Of a stretch of 64,000 bases of DNA, positions 1 to 9,902 are shown piece by piece. The position numbers and the translations under genes were made by a program. Positions within the stretch are counted from its first letter, which is position 1. Each line of letters begins with the position of its first letter. The notes beneath the pieces are model-generated. The model was not told the DNA's origin. It was given only the letters and a program-made list of their open reading frames with translations, and ran no database searches. This stretch comes from Cycas panzhihuaensis. Lineage: Eukaryota; Cycadophyta. The stretch spans positions 221,037,741 to 221,101,740 of the forward strand of contig CM041465.1 of the NCBI GenBank assembly GCA_023213395.1. The letters run 5' to 3'.

Positions 1-900
1 TATTCAGATCTACAGATTTATCATATATTTTGACAGTTTACAAGTTTTTTTATCTACTTATTTGATATTTTTTGTAGATTTGCAAAAGAGCATCAGCTGC
101 ATATAAAAGTTATCAAGTTTTTTTCAGAGATCTAGAACTTGTTACTTCAGATCTGTTAACTTTATTATAAATCTACTTATTGTATCAGATTTTCCAGCAT
201 TTTCTATTACATTTAGTTCAAGATCTGTTATATTTCATTTCAGATTTATATTTTCCATTATATTGTTTAACTATATTTTCAAGTTTTCTACAGATCTACA
301 ATTTCTGGAGTATATTTAGCTTTTTTGAGAAGAATACATTGCAGATCTGTATATTGGAAGCTTTTGAAGCTTATTTTCAGCTACAAAGACAGCCACAGCT
401 GCGTGTTCCAGGTTCTTCAGTTATTTTTCAGTTCTAAAACACATATTTTTTGATATATCTTGCTCGAGTATATTTGAAATTTTTTTGATTTTTGCATAAC
501 CTTGAAATATTTGGTTCTTCTTTTAAATATAAACATATATTTCATGTATTCGATGCATTTTTGTGGATACACTTAGCAATTTGATTATTTTCCTAGATAT
601 ATTTACAAATCTAGCTATCTTCGTGGATATATTTCAAAAAAAAAAATCTAATTTATTGGATATATGTTGGATACAGATTCTGTTGAAAGGTTTGTACTTA
701 TATAGATCTGTTTTTAGTACTATTACAGAAGAAAATTAATCCCATCCAAGAGATCTTGAATATATTTCTCAAAAATCCATGTTATTTGATATGTTTGTAT
801 AATCAGCCTGGAAAGCATATAGATCTATTTACAGTGCTATAAAGAGGCTTGTTGATCACTTGCAGACATAAAGAGAGACATATAGCCAACAGAGCATTCA
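1..900 (+). repeat. AGATCT-rich AT-rich leader of element H
   Basis: This stretch has no credible coding frame. The palindrome AGATCT, usually as CAGATCT or TAGATCT, occurs about eight times in the first 830 bp. One every few kilobases would be expected in DNA of this composition. Element F has scattered AGATCT copies at the start of its leader (58.43-59.10 kb), so the motif may belong to this family. Confidence 0.45.
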
Positions 901-1299
901 TTTGCTCATCCTTCATTGCGCTTTTAACTCTTACAACTGCTTCAAGAGTTTCTCATTCCTTTTACTAGTCAGGATCTCGTCCTTTTTTGATCGAGCCTGG
1001 ATTCTTGTTTCCTTCAAGCTCACGACATTCGTGACCTCATCTGCTTATTTGCAATCTTTTTTCGTTTTTACTAGTCTTCAAGGTAATTGAAGATCCAAAC
1101 AAACATATATATAACCATTTATTTAGTCCATCAAAGTTTAAGCCAGCTTTCCTATCCTATGCACTCTACATTCAGACAGTGCCTCTCTACGTTATTGCCA
1201 CTCCTAAATATATATATATATATCCGTTTGTTCCATCAATCTTCCATCAATCTAAACCAACTCTCAGCTCTCTTCCAGACTCTAGTGTGTTAGCCTCCG

Positions 1300-2010
1300 T
1301 GTTATCTCTTTGCAATCAGTGCCTTCGTTTATAAGTCTCAGTCTGTGTCACTCGCTTCTCCGTGATCGGGTCAGGTTGCTCGCCGGCACTGCTAGCGCCC
1401 GTCTCTTCGTGCCTCGTTATCGCCCCATTGCGGTCCATATTTATCGGCTCATTAACCCTACGTTTTATATCGCGTAGCCCGCTCTGCTCCGCCCATTCGT
1501 TCTACTGCGGCTGCGTGTGATCATACGGGACTACCGTCCATTCGTTCTGCGTATAAAGGGTGCTACTGCCGTATGTAGCGTGCACCCCGTCTGCTGTTAT
1601 AACAGCGCCGTGATAAGCCCGTCTTTTGGCTCTCGGCTACGGTTTCATTGCAGCCCGTATATTGTATTATTCGCCATTGTATTGTATATTATTGTCGCCT
1701 TTGCTTTGAATAGATTGCCTTTATTCGTCAATCGCCTTTTTTGCGTCTCGGCGCTAAGGCGTTCCTTCACTCGCCTGCCGCTCCTGGTCCTTGCGTCGCC
1801 CGTTACTGGTTGGCTCAACGCTCAGCTCTCCGTCTCCTCGGTCTGCAACGGGTGCATCTCGCGACTCGTGCTCCGTCGCCTCGCCCGCCTTGCCTCGCAA
1901 CCTGGGGTGCGTCTCGGTTCTGCCATCGACTCGTGCTCCGTCACCTTGGGCTTTTCGTCCGCCCGTATATACATTTATACGTTTTGCATTTAAGACGACC
2001 TGACCCAACC
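1300..2010 (+). other. CpG-rich, pyrimidine-biased block in the leader of element H
   Basis: GC content and CpG frequency rise sharply compared with the AT-rich flanks, and the plus strand is biased to pyrimidines. A 16-bp motif beginning CGACTCGTGCTCC occurs twice, near 1862 and 1927. Several overlapping frames are open on both strands (for example 1517-1993 plus and 1754-2041 minus), as expected of GC-rich DNA. None looks like a known protein. It could be captured host DNA or an internal promoter or packaging region. Confidence 0.4.
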
Positions 2011-2023
2011 CAACATTCTGGGT

Positions 2024-2077
2024 TTCATTTGATTCACTCATTACTTATTATTCATTTGATTCACTCATTACTTATTA
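2024..2077 (+). repeat. Perfect 27-bp tandem duplication
   Basis: The 27-bp unit beginning TTCATTTGATTCACTC is present twice head to tail (2024-2050 and 2051-2077) without a mismatch, so it is recent replication slippage. Confidence 0.9.
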
Positions 2078-2444
2078 TTATTCTCCGTGTATTAATCACC
2101 GTCCCTTTATCTACCGGTTCTCGTGTTGCATTTCGCCTCGGTCTATTAATCATTGTGGTGTTTATATATAAAATCTTTGTGTTTATTTATCACGGCCGTC
2201 ATCTCACGGTTTGATTATTGTATATGCGCTGAGTTATTTATTTGTGTTGATCATTATTACGTTTTGCATTGCGTTGCATCGGTTTTGTTTTGCGTTGCGT
2301 TTTTACTGTTTCGTTACTATTATATTCAACTCATTAAACCTTATTACGGGTGTTTTAATGCACTCATAATCATATTTATTATATGTTCATTTTAAATCTA
2401 GTTTTAAGAATTTTAATAATCTTTATTCTCAACGAGCGTGTTCA

Positions 2445-2530
2445 CCCTCCTAGCATCGGAGGTTTCTGTTATCTGACTGGTCTTGGGTTCAATCCCAGCG
2501 CAGTCCATCCTCAGACACTTTTTTTAATAA
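2445..2530 (+). other. tRNA-like box A / box B pair (possible SINE head)
   Basis: TAGCATCGGAGG at 2451-2462 resembles an RNA polymerase III box A (about 10 of 12 positions). GGTTCAATCCC at 2486-2496 matches the box B consensus. The start-to-start spacing of 35 bp is short for a tRNA gene but usual for tRNA-derived SINEs. A T-rich run follows near 2518. I see no cloverleaf acceptor stem, so this is not called as a tRNA gene. Confidence 0.4.
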
Positions 2531-3601
2531 GTGTTTTTCAATTTTAAACTTTATTTTTTTAAAAATTTTAATTTTCCATAGGGTTATTGGCGCCTTTGTG
2601 GCCATAACTTCTATTTAGATCATCGGTTTCAGACGAAACCTGCGCTAATAGATCAGAAATTTTCCGTAGATCGATTTCGACTGGTCATAAGACCAATTTG
2701 GTGCCCATTTGACCTTGTTTCGACCTTTTTAACATTGGACTTTCAAAATTTCAGCATTTTTGACATTTTTAATAAAATCAGTTTTTGAACTGGCTGTCAT
2801 TTATTTCTGGTAAACTTTTTTGTGTCCGAATTTTTTCTATAGTGATCTACGTCATATAGACTTTAATACCCATTTTTTATTTCAATTCTTTGAGTTCATT
2901 TTCACTAATATTTTAATCGCTAAAATAAGAAATTTAGTTGTTTTTGCCTGCTTCTTGAACATTTTCCATAAAGATACTTGTTACATTTTTCACTATAACT
3001 TTTGCAATTTTTATCAGATTTCATTTCCGTTAACTTCGTTGGGAAGCTGACTCATTTCTCTTCATTGTGATATATTTTTCCATATATTTTGACACATTTT
3101 TCTTATATTTCAAATCAGCTAAAGTTGAGGTATTCTATTGGCCTAAATCTGTTGTTTTTTTACAACTGTTTAATATTTTCTTTCAAAATTTTCAATTGGC
3201 AGAATATTAATTACTTCATCAATAATATTTGATCATTTGTTCAACTTTTCTAAGGATTAATTAGTATTTTTATGTAATTTTTGCCTACCCTGCTCCTGTT
3301 AGGCTCCATAAGGAGGTTCATTCCTTTGCCTCATTCAAAACGTGATTTATTGGTCTCCATTTTCAAAACCGTCTATTTTATTGGATTCACATCTCGTGAT
3401 CTACATATTGATAAAATTTTAAGCTATTCTGACCTCATTCAATATAGTTTTGAATCTGTTAAAGTTGAGCATATATATACATCCTAACAAGCTTGTCTTC
3501 TTTCAAATTTTTAAAGAAAATTCTAGTTTATATCTCATTGTTTATTTAAGATTTCTACTTGATCTTATCATCATTTTCTTATTGATTAAATTACTTTTAA
3601 A
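2531..3601 (+). other. AT-rich untranslated leader before the H gag frame
   Basis: No frame here has protein-like character and no family is recognised. It is the 3' part of the long leader of element H. Confidence 0.4.
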
Positions 3602-4087
3602 ATGGCACAATTCCCCATTTTCAGTGGCCATAACTATTCACTATGGTATGATACTATGCACACTTACTTTATTGAACGTGATCTTTTGAAGTATTTACAA
3701 CATGAATGTGACCTTAGCCTTAAAGAAAATTTTAGAAAAGATAATGAAGTGTTAGGTTTATTATTTTGCACTATGACTGATGATGTCTTTTCACTAGTTT
3801 CTGAATTAACAACATCTAAGTCTGTTTGGGATTTATTGATTTCCATTTATGGGGGAGATACTCCCAATGTATTTGATGAAACTTTTGATGAGCATGTGAG
3901 ACGGTGTGAGCAGGTAGATCATGGCAATACCAATGAAGATTCAGATCAAATGCAGGACCACCTAGTTGCACAAGGATTTGATCCTCCATTTGAGGGGGAG
4001 CATCATGAAGACGAATCTTATGACATAACGAAGAATGAACCTGGTGATATGACAACTGTTCAAAGCATAAATAGTACAAAAGTTTAA
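3602..4087 (+). CDS. Copia-type GAG fragment (UBN2-like) with acidic tail, 161 aa
   Basis: The frame opens with a motif typical of the N-terminal GAG region of plant Ty1/copia elements: FPIFSGHNYSLWYDTM, in which the F-x-G-x-N-Y-x-x-W core is diagnostic. A second conserved stretch near residues 40-80 (KENFRKDNEVL, then SKSVWDLL) also fits UBN2-type gag. After residue 85 the protein becomes acidic and shows no CCHC knuckle. At 161 residues it is about half the length of a normal copia GAG. It is open from ATG to stop, unlike its relative in element F. No pol follows before the polypurine tract at 4285. It would be a capsid protein of virus-like particles if functional; activity is not shown. 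Confidence 0.65.
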   Translation: MAQFPIFSGHNYSLWYDTMHTYFIERDLLKYLQHECDLSLKENFRKDNEVLGLLFCTMTDDVFSLVSELTTSKSVWDLLISIYGGDTPNVFDETFDEHVRRCEQVDHGNTNEDSDQMQDHLVAQGFDPPFEGEHHEDESYDITKNEPGDMTTVQSINSTKV

Positions 4088-4284
4088 GTCCAAATTACAA
4101 TTTATTCATCTACTTTTGCATCAAGTTTCATCTACCTATAGTCTTCCTACATCATTCTATAATAAAGAGATATATGTGACTATAAGGGTGAGAAGCATTG
4201 ACAAAGATCAAGATTGGAATTTCAAAGTTTTTTTCAAGTACCAGTTCCACAAGTTCAAGGAAAAGATACAAGTGTTCGTCGACA

Positions 4285-4296
4285 TTAAGGGGAGAA
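4285..4296 (+). other. Polypurine tract of element H
   Basis: TTAAGGGGAGAA lies immediately before the TGTTGGG start of the LTR. This is the usual place and composition for the plus-strand primer of reverse transcription. Confidence 0.7.
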
Positions 4297-4825
4297 TGTT
4301 GGGTGTAATGTCATCACTCAACTCCCTCTTACCTACCATGATTGTGCACCTCAATTTAGACATGTGATGCTCAACATGTCAAGGTAAGTTAAGGTAAGTT
4401 GAGTTAGTTTCATTTAAGTTAAGTTAGTATTATTTTATTATTAATTTGAATTCAGGGGTTGAGGAGTTTCCCTCCTCCCCCAAACTATAAATGTTAAGGG
4501 TGTACAACCACGGTGTTTTTAGACACCACCTACTTTTGAGGAAGATTTGTAATACTCATTCTACTACAATGGATTGAACAACAAGGCTCTCATGTGTTTA
4601 TGCTATTGTAATGGTGATATACTGCTGTATTGATGCAATACTAGTTTATACTTATTTGATATATGTTCTAACCTGTTAGTTTGCAAGCATATTTTCCTAC
4701 ATTTGGTATCAGAGCATAGTTCTTGCAAATATATTTTCCTTCATTTGGTATCAGAGCACTTTGGCTCCATATTTTTTCCATCATTTGGTATCAAAGCATA
4801 GTTCTTATAAATATATTTTCCTACA
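4297..4825 (+). repeat. LTR of element H ending in repeated U5-end/PBS units
   Basis: It starts TGTTGGGTGTAAT after the polypurine tract. The sequence TTTTCCTACA, a plausible LTR 3' end, occurs at 4692-4701 and is followed at once by a TGGTATCAGAGC primer-binding-like site. The unit then repeats with a period of about 40 bp, with primer-binding-like sites at 4704, 4746 and 4786 (the last with one change), and the array closes with another TTTTCCTACA at 4825. LINE-1 coding sequence starts right after it, so 4825 is taken as the true outer end. Part of the region between (near 4485-4600) resembles other copia LTR U3/R sequence. Confidence 0.65.
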
Positions 4826-5010
4826 AGGTTGATTTTGGAAGCAATCACCAAATCTCTAACTAATAACATAAACTTTGCTTCATTATTAATTATCAACTCA
4901 ATTCTTTCTGCGTGTTCAATTAACACTTTCCCCTCATTATTACATATGTCTTCCTCTGATCTTGCTCAACTAAAATTATTTTTGGATGCACCATCAAAGA
5001 AAATGTGATA
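4826..5010 (-). pseudogene. LINE-1 RNase H domain, N-terminal half
   Basis: The minus-strand frame gives FFDGASKNNFS, then about 30 codons later INNEAKFMLLVRDLVIASK. These match the first catalytic Asp motif (FDGA) and the catalytic Glu motif (NNEAEF) of the RNase H domain at the C terminus of plant L1 LINEs. The remaining Asp motifs are beyond the junction with element H at 4825 and are not seen. Stops lie between the pieces. Confidence 0.65.
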
Positions 5011-6320
5011 ATAATTATTTTTCTAAATCGGGCATTATTTATCCTTCTTATTGTTCTTCCCCCATAATTTTTTTATTAATTTGTAGGAGGTTCACAATTG
5101 TGCGCTCTGTAATAGATAATACCTTTGTCTTCTTGACTACTAAGTTGTGGACAACAATAACCTCCTTCATAATTCTAATGGAATGTTGCTAATAGGCACC
5201 AACTGATATCTTCTTCTTAGAGAAAATAGACTCATTTTGAGCTAGCCATATACACCAACAAACCACTTGAGGAAGAAGGATCCATAGTTTTTAGAGAACA
5301 CCCTTTAAAAGGGTACTTACTAGTCTAACCAAAGGTCCATGGTTTAAATCATAGAGAATTAGGCCAATGAGGTGTTCTTGTGCCTCCATCTCTCATTTCA
5401 AATTGCCCGTGAGAAGGAACAATTCATGAAAAGATGGTCGGTGCTTTTTAACTCCATATTATATAGCATACATTTAGAGGGCCCCATAAATCCCCTTTTA
5501 AACAAAATTTGAGAGGTTAAAATTACTCTATACAAGACAAGCCAAATGAAGTAATCAATTTTAAGAAGTGATGACAGAGCCTAAATTTGGTTTTAACTCA
5601 TGGAGGAAGAGGACAACAATTATTGGGTTATTAATTTGTATACTTCCTTTATGGAAAAAACTCCACTCCCATAAAATAATACCCACATGATCTTATTCTC
5701 ACCATCCCTTATTCTGATTGTACGCTTGGCTACTAACTGAAGGAATTGCTCACAACAAAATGGAAATTTAAAAAATCATCAACCTCTTTGATGAATCGAG
5801 AATTATCTTTAAGCTAATCTTTCTTGAAATACTCAAACATCTCATCAATCTTATGGGGAGTGTACTAAAGATTTAACCTTGCAACAGTTGGGCTACAAGC
5901 TAGCAGAGGGAACTCATGTATTATAGCCATCTACATATTGGCCTTTGTCTTGTTATTAATTTTCCATGACATTCTAGATAGGACTAAATCTATATTAGCA
6001 CAAATCTTCTTCTAGATCAGGGATCATACTTTGCTTAGCTTAGAGTTTAGATTTGGGATGCCTTGTTCCATTCCCTTTAAATACTTAAATACCAAGATTT
6101 TAGCAACTAGGGATGTTGACTCATAAATTATCCTCTATATTATTTTTGCTCCAAGGAGTTGAGCCACCCATGTCACAGGCCTGAGCCTAATATTGCCCAT
6201 ATCCCTTGGTTTACATGCCATTTCCCACTTAACTAGGTATAACATTTCATGCTCAAGATAGTGGGCTCCTTTCTAAACAAAGTCTTTTATTTGTTGAAAC
6301 ATTCCTTTTCCTTGTCTAGC

Positions 6321-6791
6321 TGACCTATTAAGGAGGATATGGTCTACTTAAATAAGCCCAGAAAAGCCTTAGTCCTGACTGACTCCTAGTAGTAAGTCTA
6401 GCCAACTTAAAGCCTCTTTTCTGGTCGACTTCTATATTAATTCTAACTTAGCTTTAACCTAGGGTTTTGGTTGCCTATTTAAAGGGAAGGATGGCCTCAT
6501 TCTTTAGCATCAAAACTAAAGACTTGGTTGCTATGATTTCAGCCTTTGGGTTGCCATTTTCTGGAGAGAACCTCACCTCAAAGAGGAAATTTCATTAGGT
6601 GTGCTTGTAAGTCATGTAATTCATTATTCTTAGTATTTTATAATCAATTACATTTAATTATTGCATATATCTTTATATCTACATCTAAATATTAGGAAAA
6701 AATACTCTTATATATATTTTCTCTTATATTTGTGTATATTTTCCTTAGAATTTGGGATTAGCTCGCTTCATCTACTTCTCTAATTAGGTCA
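6321..6791. mobile_element. 471-bp insertion in LINE-1 with TGACCTA...TAGGTCA ends
   Basis: The LINE reading frame is interrupted here and resumes on both sides. The insert begins TGACCTATTA and ends TAATTAGGTCA, an imperfect inverted repeat with the TG...CA termini of an LTR. It holds a TATA-like CTATTTAAAG near 6475 and no coding frame. No matching target duplication was found (flanks CTAGC and TTATA). It is best read as a solo LTR or a small inverted-repeat element of unknown family. Confidence 0.4.
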
Positions 6792-6799
6792 TTATATAG

Positions 6800-7620
6800 G
6801 TAGGCACATCGTAAAGAGCCAACAAATACATTGGAATCGGCCCCAAGGCTACCTTAGCTAGGACCACTCTGCCTATTAGAGATAGCCATCTTAAGGACTG
6901 AGACTTCATCCTAGCATTGATCTAATTAATGATGTCTTTCCACTGGGCTACCACTTATAATTTGTGACTAATTAGGGCCCTTAGGTAGGTGAAAAATTGT
7001 CTACCTTCAATGAATTGGAGTTCTAGATGGGAATTTATTTTGTGAGAAAGGCCAGAAGAATAGTTAAAGGTTATTAATTTCAACTTCATGATAATGATCT
7101 TAGCTCTGGACGCAAGATAGAAGGAGGCTAAGACCCTCTTGATAGTTTTTTATTCACCAATAGATGTGTCTCCAAAGAGTAAAACATCATTAACAAACTA
7201 AGAATGGGTTATATGATCTAATTTAGATGTCACCATAACCTTACACAATGATCCATTCCTTTTCTCTTTAGATAGAGTTCTATTAAGAGCCTTAACCATA
7301 ATAATAAAGAGGGTAGGAGATAAGGGGCATCCTTGTCTAATCCCTTTAGACTAACTAAAGAATTATGTTGGAGTGCCATTGATAAGGACTACAAACAAGG
7401 TAGTACCAATATATGCTCTGACCCACTTAATATAGATCTTATCGAACCCCATCTTGTCCATAACCCTAATAAGAAAAACTTAATTGAGTTTATCATATGC
7501 ATTTGCAAAGTCAAGATTAAGCATTATCATTTTCCTTCTAGATGAGACCACTGAGTGAATGACCTCTTGCACAATGATCACCTATTTAATGATCAACCTC
7601 CCTTTCACTCTACCACCCTA
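6800..7620 (-). pseudogene. LINE-1 reverse transcriptase core, broken
   Basis: Minus-strand motifs in order: LNLDFANAYDKLN (RT motif with the first catalytic Asp), GIRQGCPLSPTLFIIM, and FVNDVLLFGD, which is the FADD box with its first Asp changed to Asn. Several in-frame stops occur. The order and spacing are those of non-LTR reverse transcriptases of the plant L1 group. The Asp-to-Asn change alone would abolish polymerase activity. Confidence 0.75.
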
Positions 7621-8239
7621 TTCAACTGAGGTTTTGAATCCTTAGTAATAATAATAATTTTGCATTTCATATGTCAATAATTACTCAACTAGAAGTATTT
7701 TCTTTTATTTACAAGTTTCTTTATAACTGCAAGCCTACTAGGTAGTTCTTGTCTTATTGATCTTTCTCCCTACTTATTTATAATCATATTTTATATTTAT
7801 ATTTAGAGCTATAACCATTGTGGAAGCATCTTCTTAAGTTGTACCTTCTATATTATCATTGTAATTCATTCCTATGAGTCATCCTTTTCTCTCTCTTTAC
7901 TACAAGTTGTGTAATTTATATACCTTTAGTCACTTTGACCCATGTTACTAGGGCTTAAGATATTATTAAGTTAAAATTCTATGTGATCATGCCCCTTGTT
8001 GAGAGTGATGGTCTCTATTATGTATTAACTAATAAATTTCTAGAAAATCTTTGGCTATTTGCTCCTTAGCATATCATTTACCAAATTTGAATAACTATCA
8101 TTTTCATCCAAGTTTGTAAAATTGCACTTGTCCTTATCATGTCTCAATTTTCTTAGTTTGTATAGTTTTATTAGTAAGTAGTGTAGATGTACTTTTTAAA
8201 ATAAGCCCTTTGGGCAATGTTAGGGTTGCTTCTTCCTTA

Positions 8240-8450
8240 GTTTGGTTGATCATCAATAACTCATATAGTTCAAGTCTATTTATACATTAAAAATGAGAGG
8301 TGTTCCTATACATGAGTGAAGGTCTAATTTAAATGCACTCTCTCTAATTTATTTTATTAGTTTGAAAGGCCCATAGTATATAGGCCATATTTTTATATTT
8401 TTCATTAGAGCTACTCCTTAGGCAAATGTAGCTATACTTGGCCTCTTGCA
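8240..8450 (-). pseudogene. Gypsy C integrase C-terminal region
   Basis: The minus strand reads YILWAFQTNKIN, then IRPSLMYRNTSHF and LELYE. This follows the pattern G-P-F-x-I-x-K-V-I-N ... L-P-x-S-L-x-x-H-x-x-F-H-V-S-x-L-x-x-Y found at the C terminus of plant Ty3/gypsy integrases. Several stops interrupt it. No chromodomain is visible downstream. The match is by pattern only. Confidence 0.5.
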
Positions 8451-8475
8451 TAAAAATCACATTCTTGCTAATATT

Positions 8476-8755
8476 TATTGGGTGTAATACTCAATTCCAA
8501 TAGCCCTATGTAAACTCTCTCTATCTTGTGTATTCTATATTAGAGTTGTGGGCCACCTTGATATGTGTGCCACCTCTAAGTAGTCCAATGGGGTTCTTTC
8601 TCTAGTGGTGAGGTTGTACTATAAGTATGTATTCTTATTTGTTCATAATTGAGTTTTGGCCAATTCTCCAACATGGTGTCTATTCTGTGCATACTTCATC
8701 TTTTTGTTACTCACCATTAGGGTTTGATGTGCTTGTTAAATTACTAATCCTAACA
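8476..8755 (+). repeat. 5' LTR of element T (280 bp)
   Basis: It starts TATTGGGTGTAATAC, with the usual TG mutated to TA, and ends CTAACA. A near-identical copy lies at 11724-12003, where the start is TG. ATATT precedes it. Confidence 0.92.
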
Positions 8756-8769
8756 TGGTATCAGAGCCC
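8756..8769 (+). other. Primer-binding site of element T
   Basis: TGGTATCAGAGCCC lies immediately after the LTR end and matches the 3' end complement of plant initiator-Met tRNA, the usual copia primer. Confidence 0.88.
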
Positions 8770-9339
8770 AAGGTTCAACCTTTGGAGGCCTTTGTTGCAA
8801 ATCCTAGTACATGTCATTCATGTTTTTTGAGCTTTCAAGCCTTGTAAATTTTTTGATGTGCTTGTTTCATGACTTTGTCAAGTTGAAGATCATTTCAAGT
8901 TATATCTGATGCATATTTTGTTATGGGTCTGATATCAAGTTTGAAGGGCTATTTTTGATGATGAGGAGAGGCTGTTTTCAAGCCTGTTTTGAGGTTTTGT
9001 AATTATTTGAAGCCTGTTGATGCTGCTCAAGTGGACATTTTCTCCACATGTGGCACCATAATAATATTGCATGCAGGTGAAAGTCCACGAAAGCTTATGT
9101 TCAGATTCCAATTACTGGAAGACCATCTCCATTGCACGTCAGTGGAAAATAATGCAACCTAGATCGTTGACAGCAGTTGAGAGAGTCCTCCTTGGCCAGG
9201 AGTGACTCTGTTTCAATTTTTTTTTGCAGAACTACAGGTGGATAAAAGTCATATTCCTTTTCTGCTGATATGAACACTCTTTATATGAAAAATATTCAAA
9301 AATTTTTTATATTCAAGGCCTATATTCTTATGTTTTTTT

Positions 9340-9342
9340 TCA

Positions 9343-9380
<38 letters not shown>

Positions 9381-9392
9381 GAAAGAAAGAAA
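9340..9392 (+). repeat. A-run and (AAAAG)n microsatellite
   Basis: A run of about 17 A is followed by repeated GAAAA/GAAA units. It lies just left of the GC-richer block 9420-10265 and may be the tail of an inserted or captured sequence. Confidence 0.85.
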
Positions 9393-9419
9393 GTGATGGG
9401 AAGGATGAAAGTATAGATG

Positions 9420-9902
9420 ATGTGGTAGGCAACTCAGTGGTCTATCAATTGACTACAGACGGAAAATTGACCCAGCCATGGCGCCCAGATTTAAAATATG
9501 GAGGGTCGCTCTGTTTCTCAACTTCTCATGTATGATATTAGGGCTTCGCTTTTGTTCAAACGGTCTGATTTGGGCGAGCAGAGGATCGTCGCCATCAGTA
9601 GTGTCGCTGCCACTTCCCACAGCCCTCCTCTTGATGGAACCCACGGTTTTTCGCACCGCATAGAGGTGACGCGGATCAAACCAATGGCCTTGAATCCAAT
9701 GATGACTGAAGGAAGGAAACTGGTTTTAGTTTAGGGTTTCATAGAATTGAAACTAGCAATTACGATACGATTCGATCAACAAATGGAAGAAATGTCTGAT
9801 AATATGCATCATTGTAAAACAACTGCGTATCTCAAATATGTTCATCAGATCAATTGCCTCTATTAGCCTGTAGTTGATTGTCATCCAGAGGCAACAAAAC
9901 TG
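9420..9902. other. GC-richer block beside the captured gene in element T
   Basis: The composition is clearly richer in G and C than the rest of element T and resembles genic DNA. Both strands are open between about 9450 and 9735 (plus 9498-9734, 78 aa; minus 9453-9656, 67 aa) and I recognise neither product. It may be further captured host sequence continuous with the minus-strand gene at 9903-10265. Confidence 0.35.

Larger units (their letters stand above)
1..4825 (+). mobile_element. Element H: 3' part of a gag-only Ty1/copia-like LTR retrotransposon
   Basis: A long non-coding leader (1-3601) is followed by a single gag-like frame (3602-4087). Only about 200 bp later come a polypurine tract (4285-4296) and an LTR starting TGTTGGGTGTAAT at 4297. 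No protease, integrase or reverse transcriptase lies between gag and the polypurine tract, so this copy is non-autonomous and would need enzymes from a relative. The 5' LTR is not in the window. The element ends at 4825, where LINE-1 sequence resumes. Plants are known to have LTR elements that encode only GAG (the TR-GAG type); this copy fits that description. The alternative is internal deletion of a normal copia element. Confidence 0.6.
4826..7640 (-). mobile_element. LINE-1: degenerate L1-type LINE remnant (RT, zf-RVT, RNase H)
   Basis: Read on the minus strand, scattered frames give in order a reverse transcriptase core (7620 to about 6800), the connecting region (about 6320 to 5950), a zinc-binding zf-RVT-like segment (about 5480-5400), and an RNase H start (about 5010-4826). 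The 5' half is missing. A 471-bp insertion (6321-6791) splits the reading frame. The 3' end is removed or interrupted by element H at 4825. Stops and frameshifts are frequent and the copy is inactive. The host sequence to the right is gypsy C. Confidence 0.75.

Noticed and set aside
1517-1993. 158-codon frame and overlapping frames on both strands
   Set aside because: They occur in a GC- and CpG-rich block where stops are rare. The composition is Leu/Arg/Ser/Val-biased and no family is recognisable.
2445-2530. Possible tRNA gene
   Set aside because: Box A to box B spacing is too short and no acceptor stem pairs. Kept only as a tRNA-like promoter pair.
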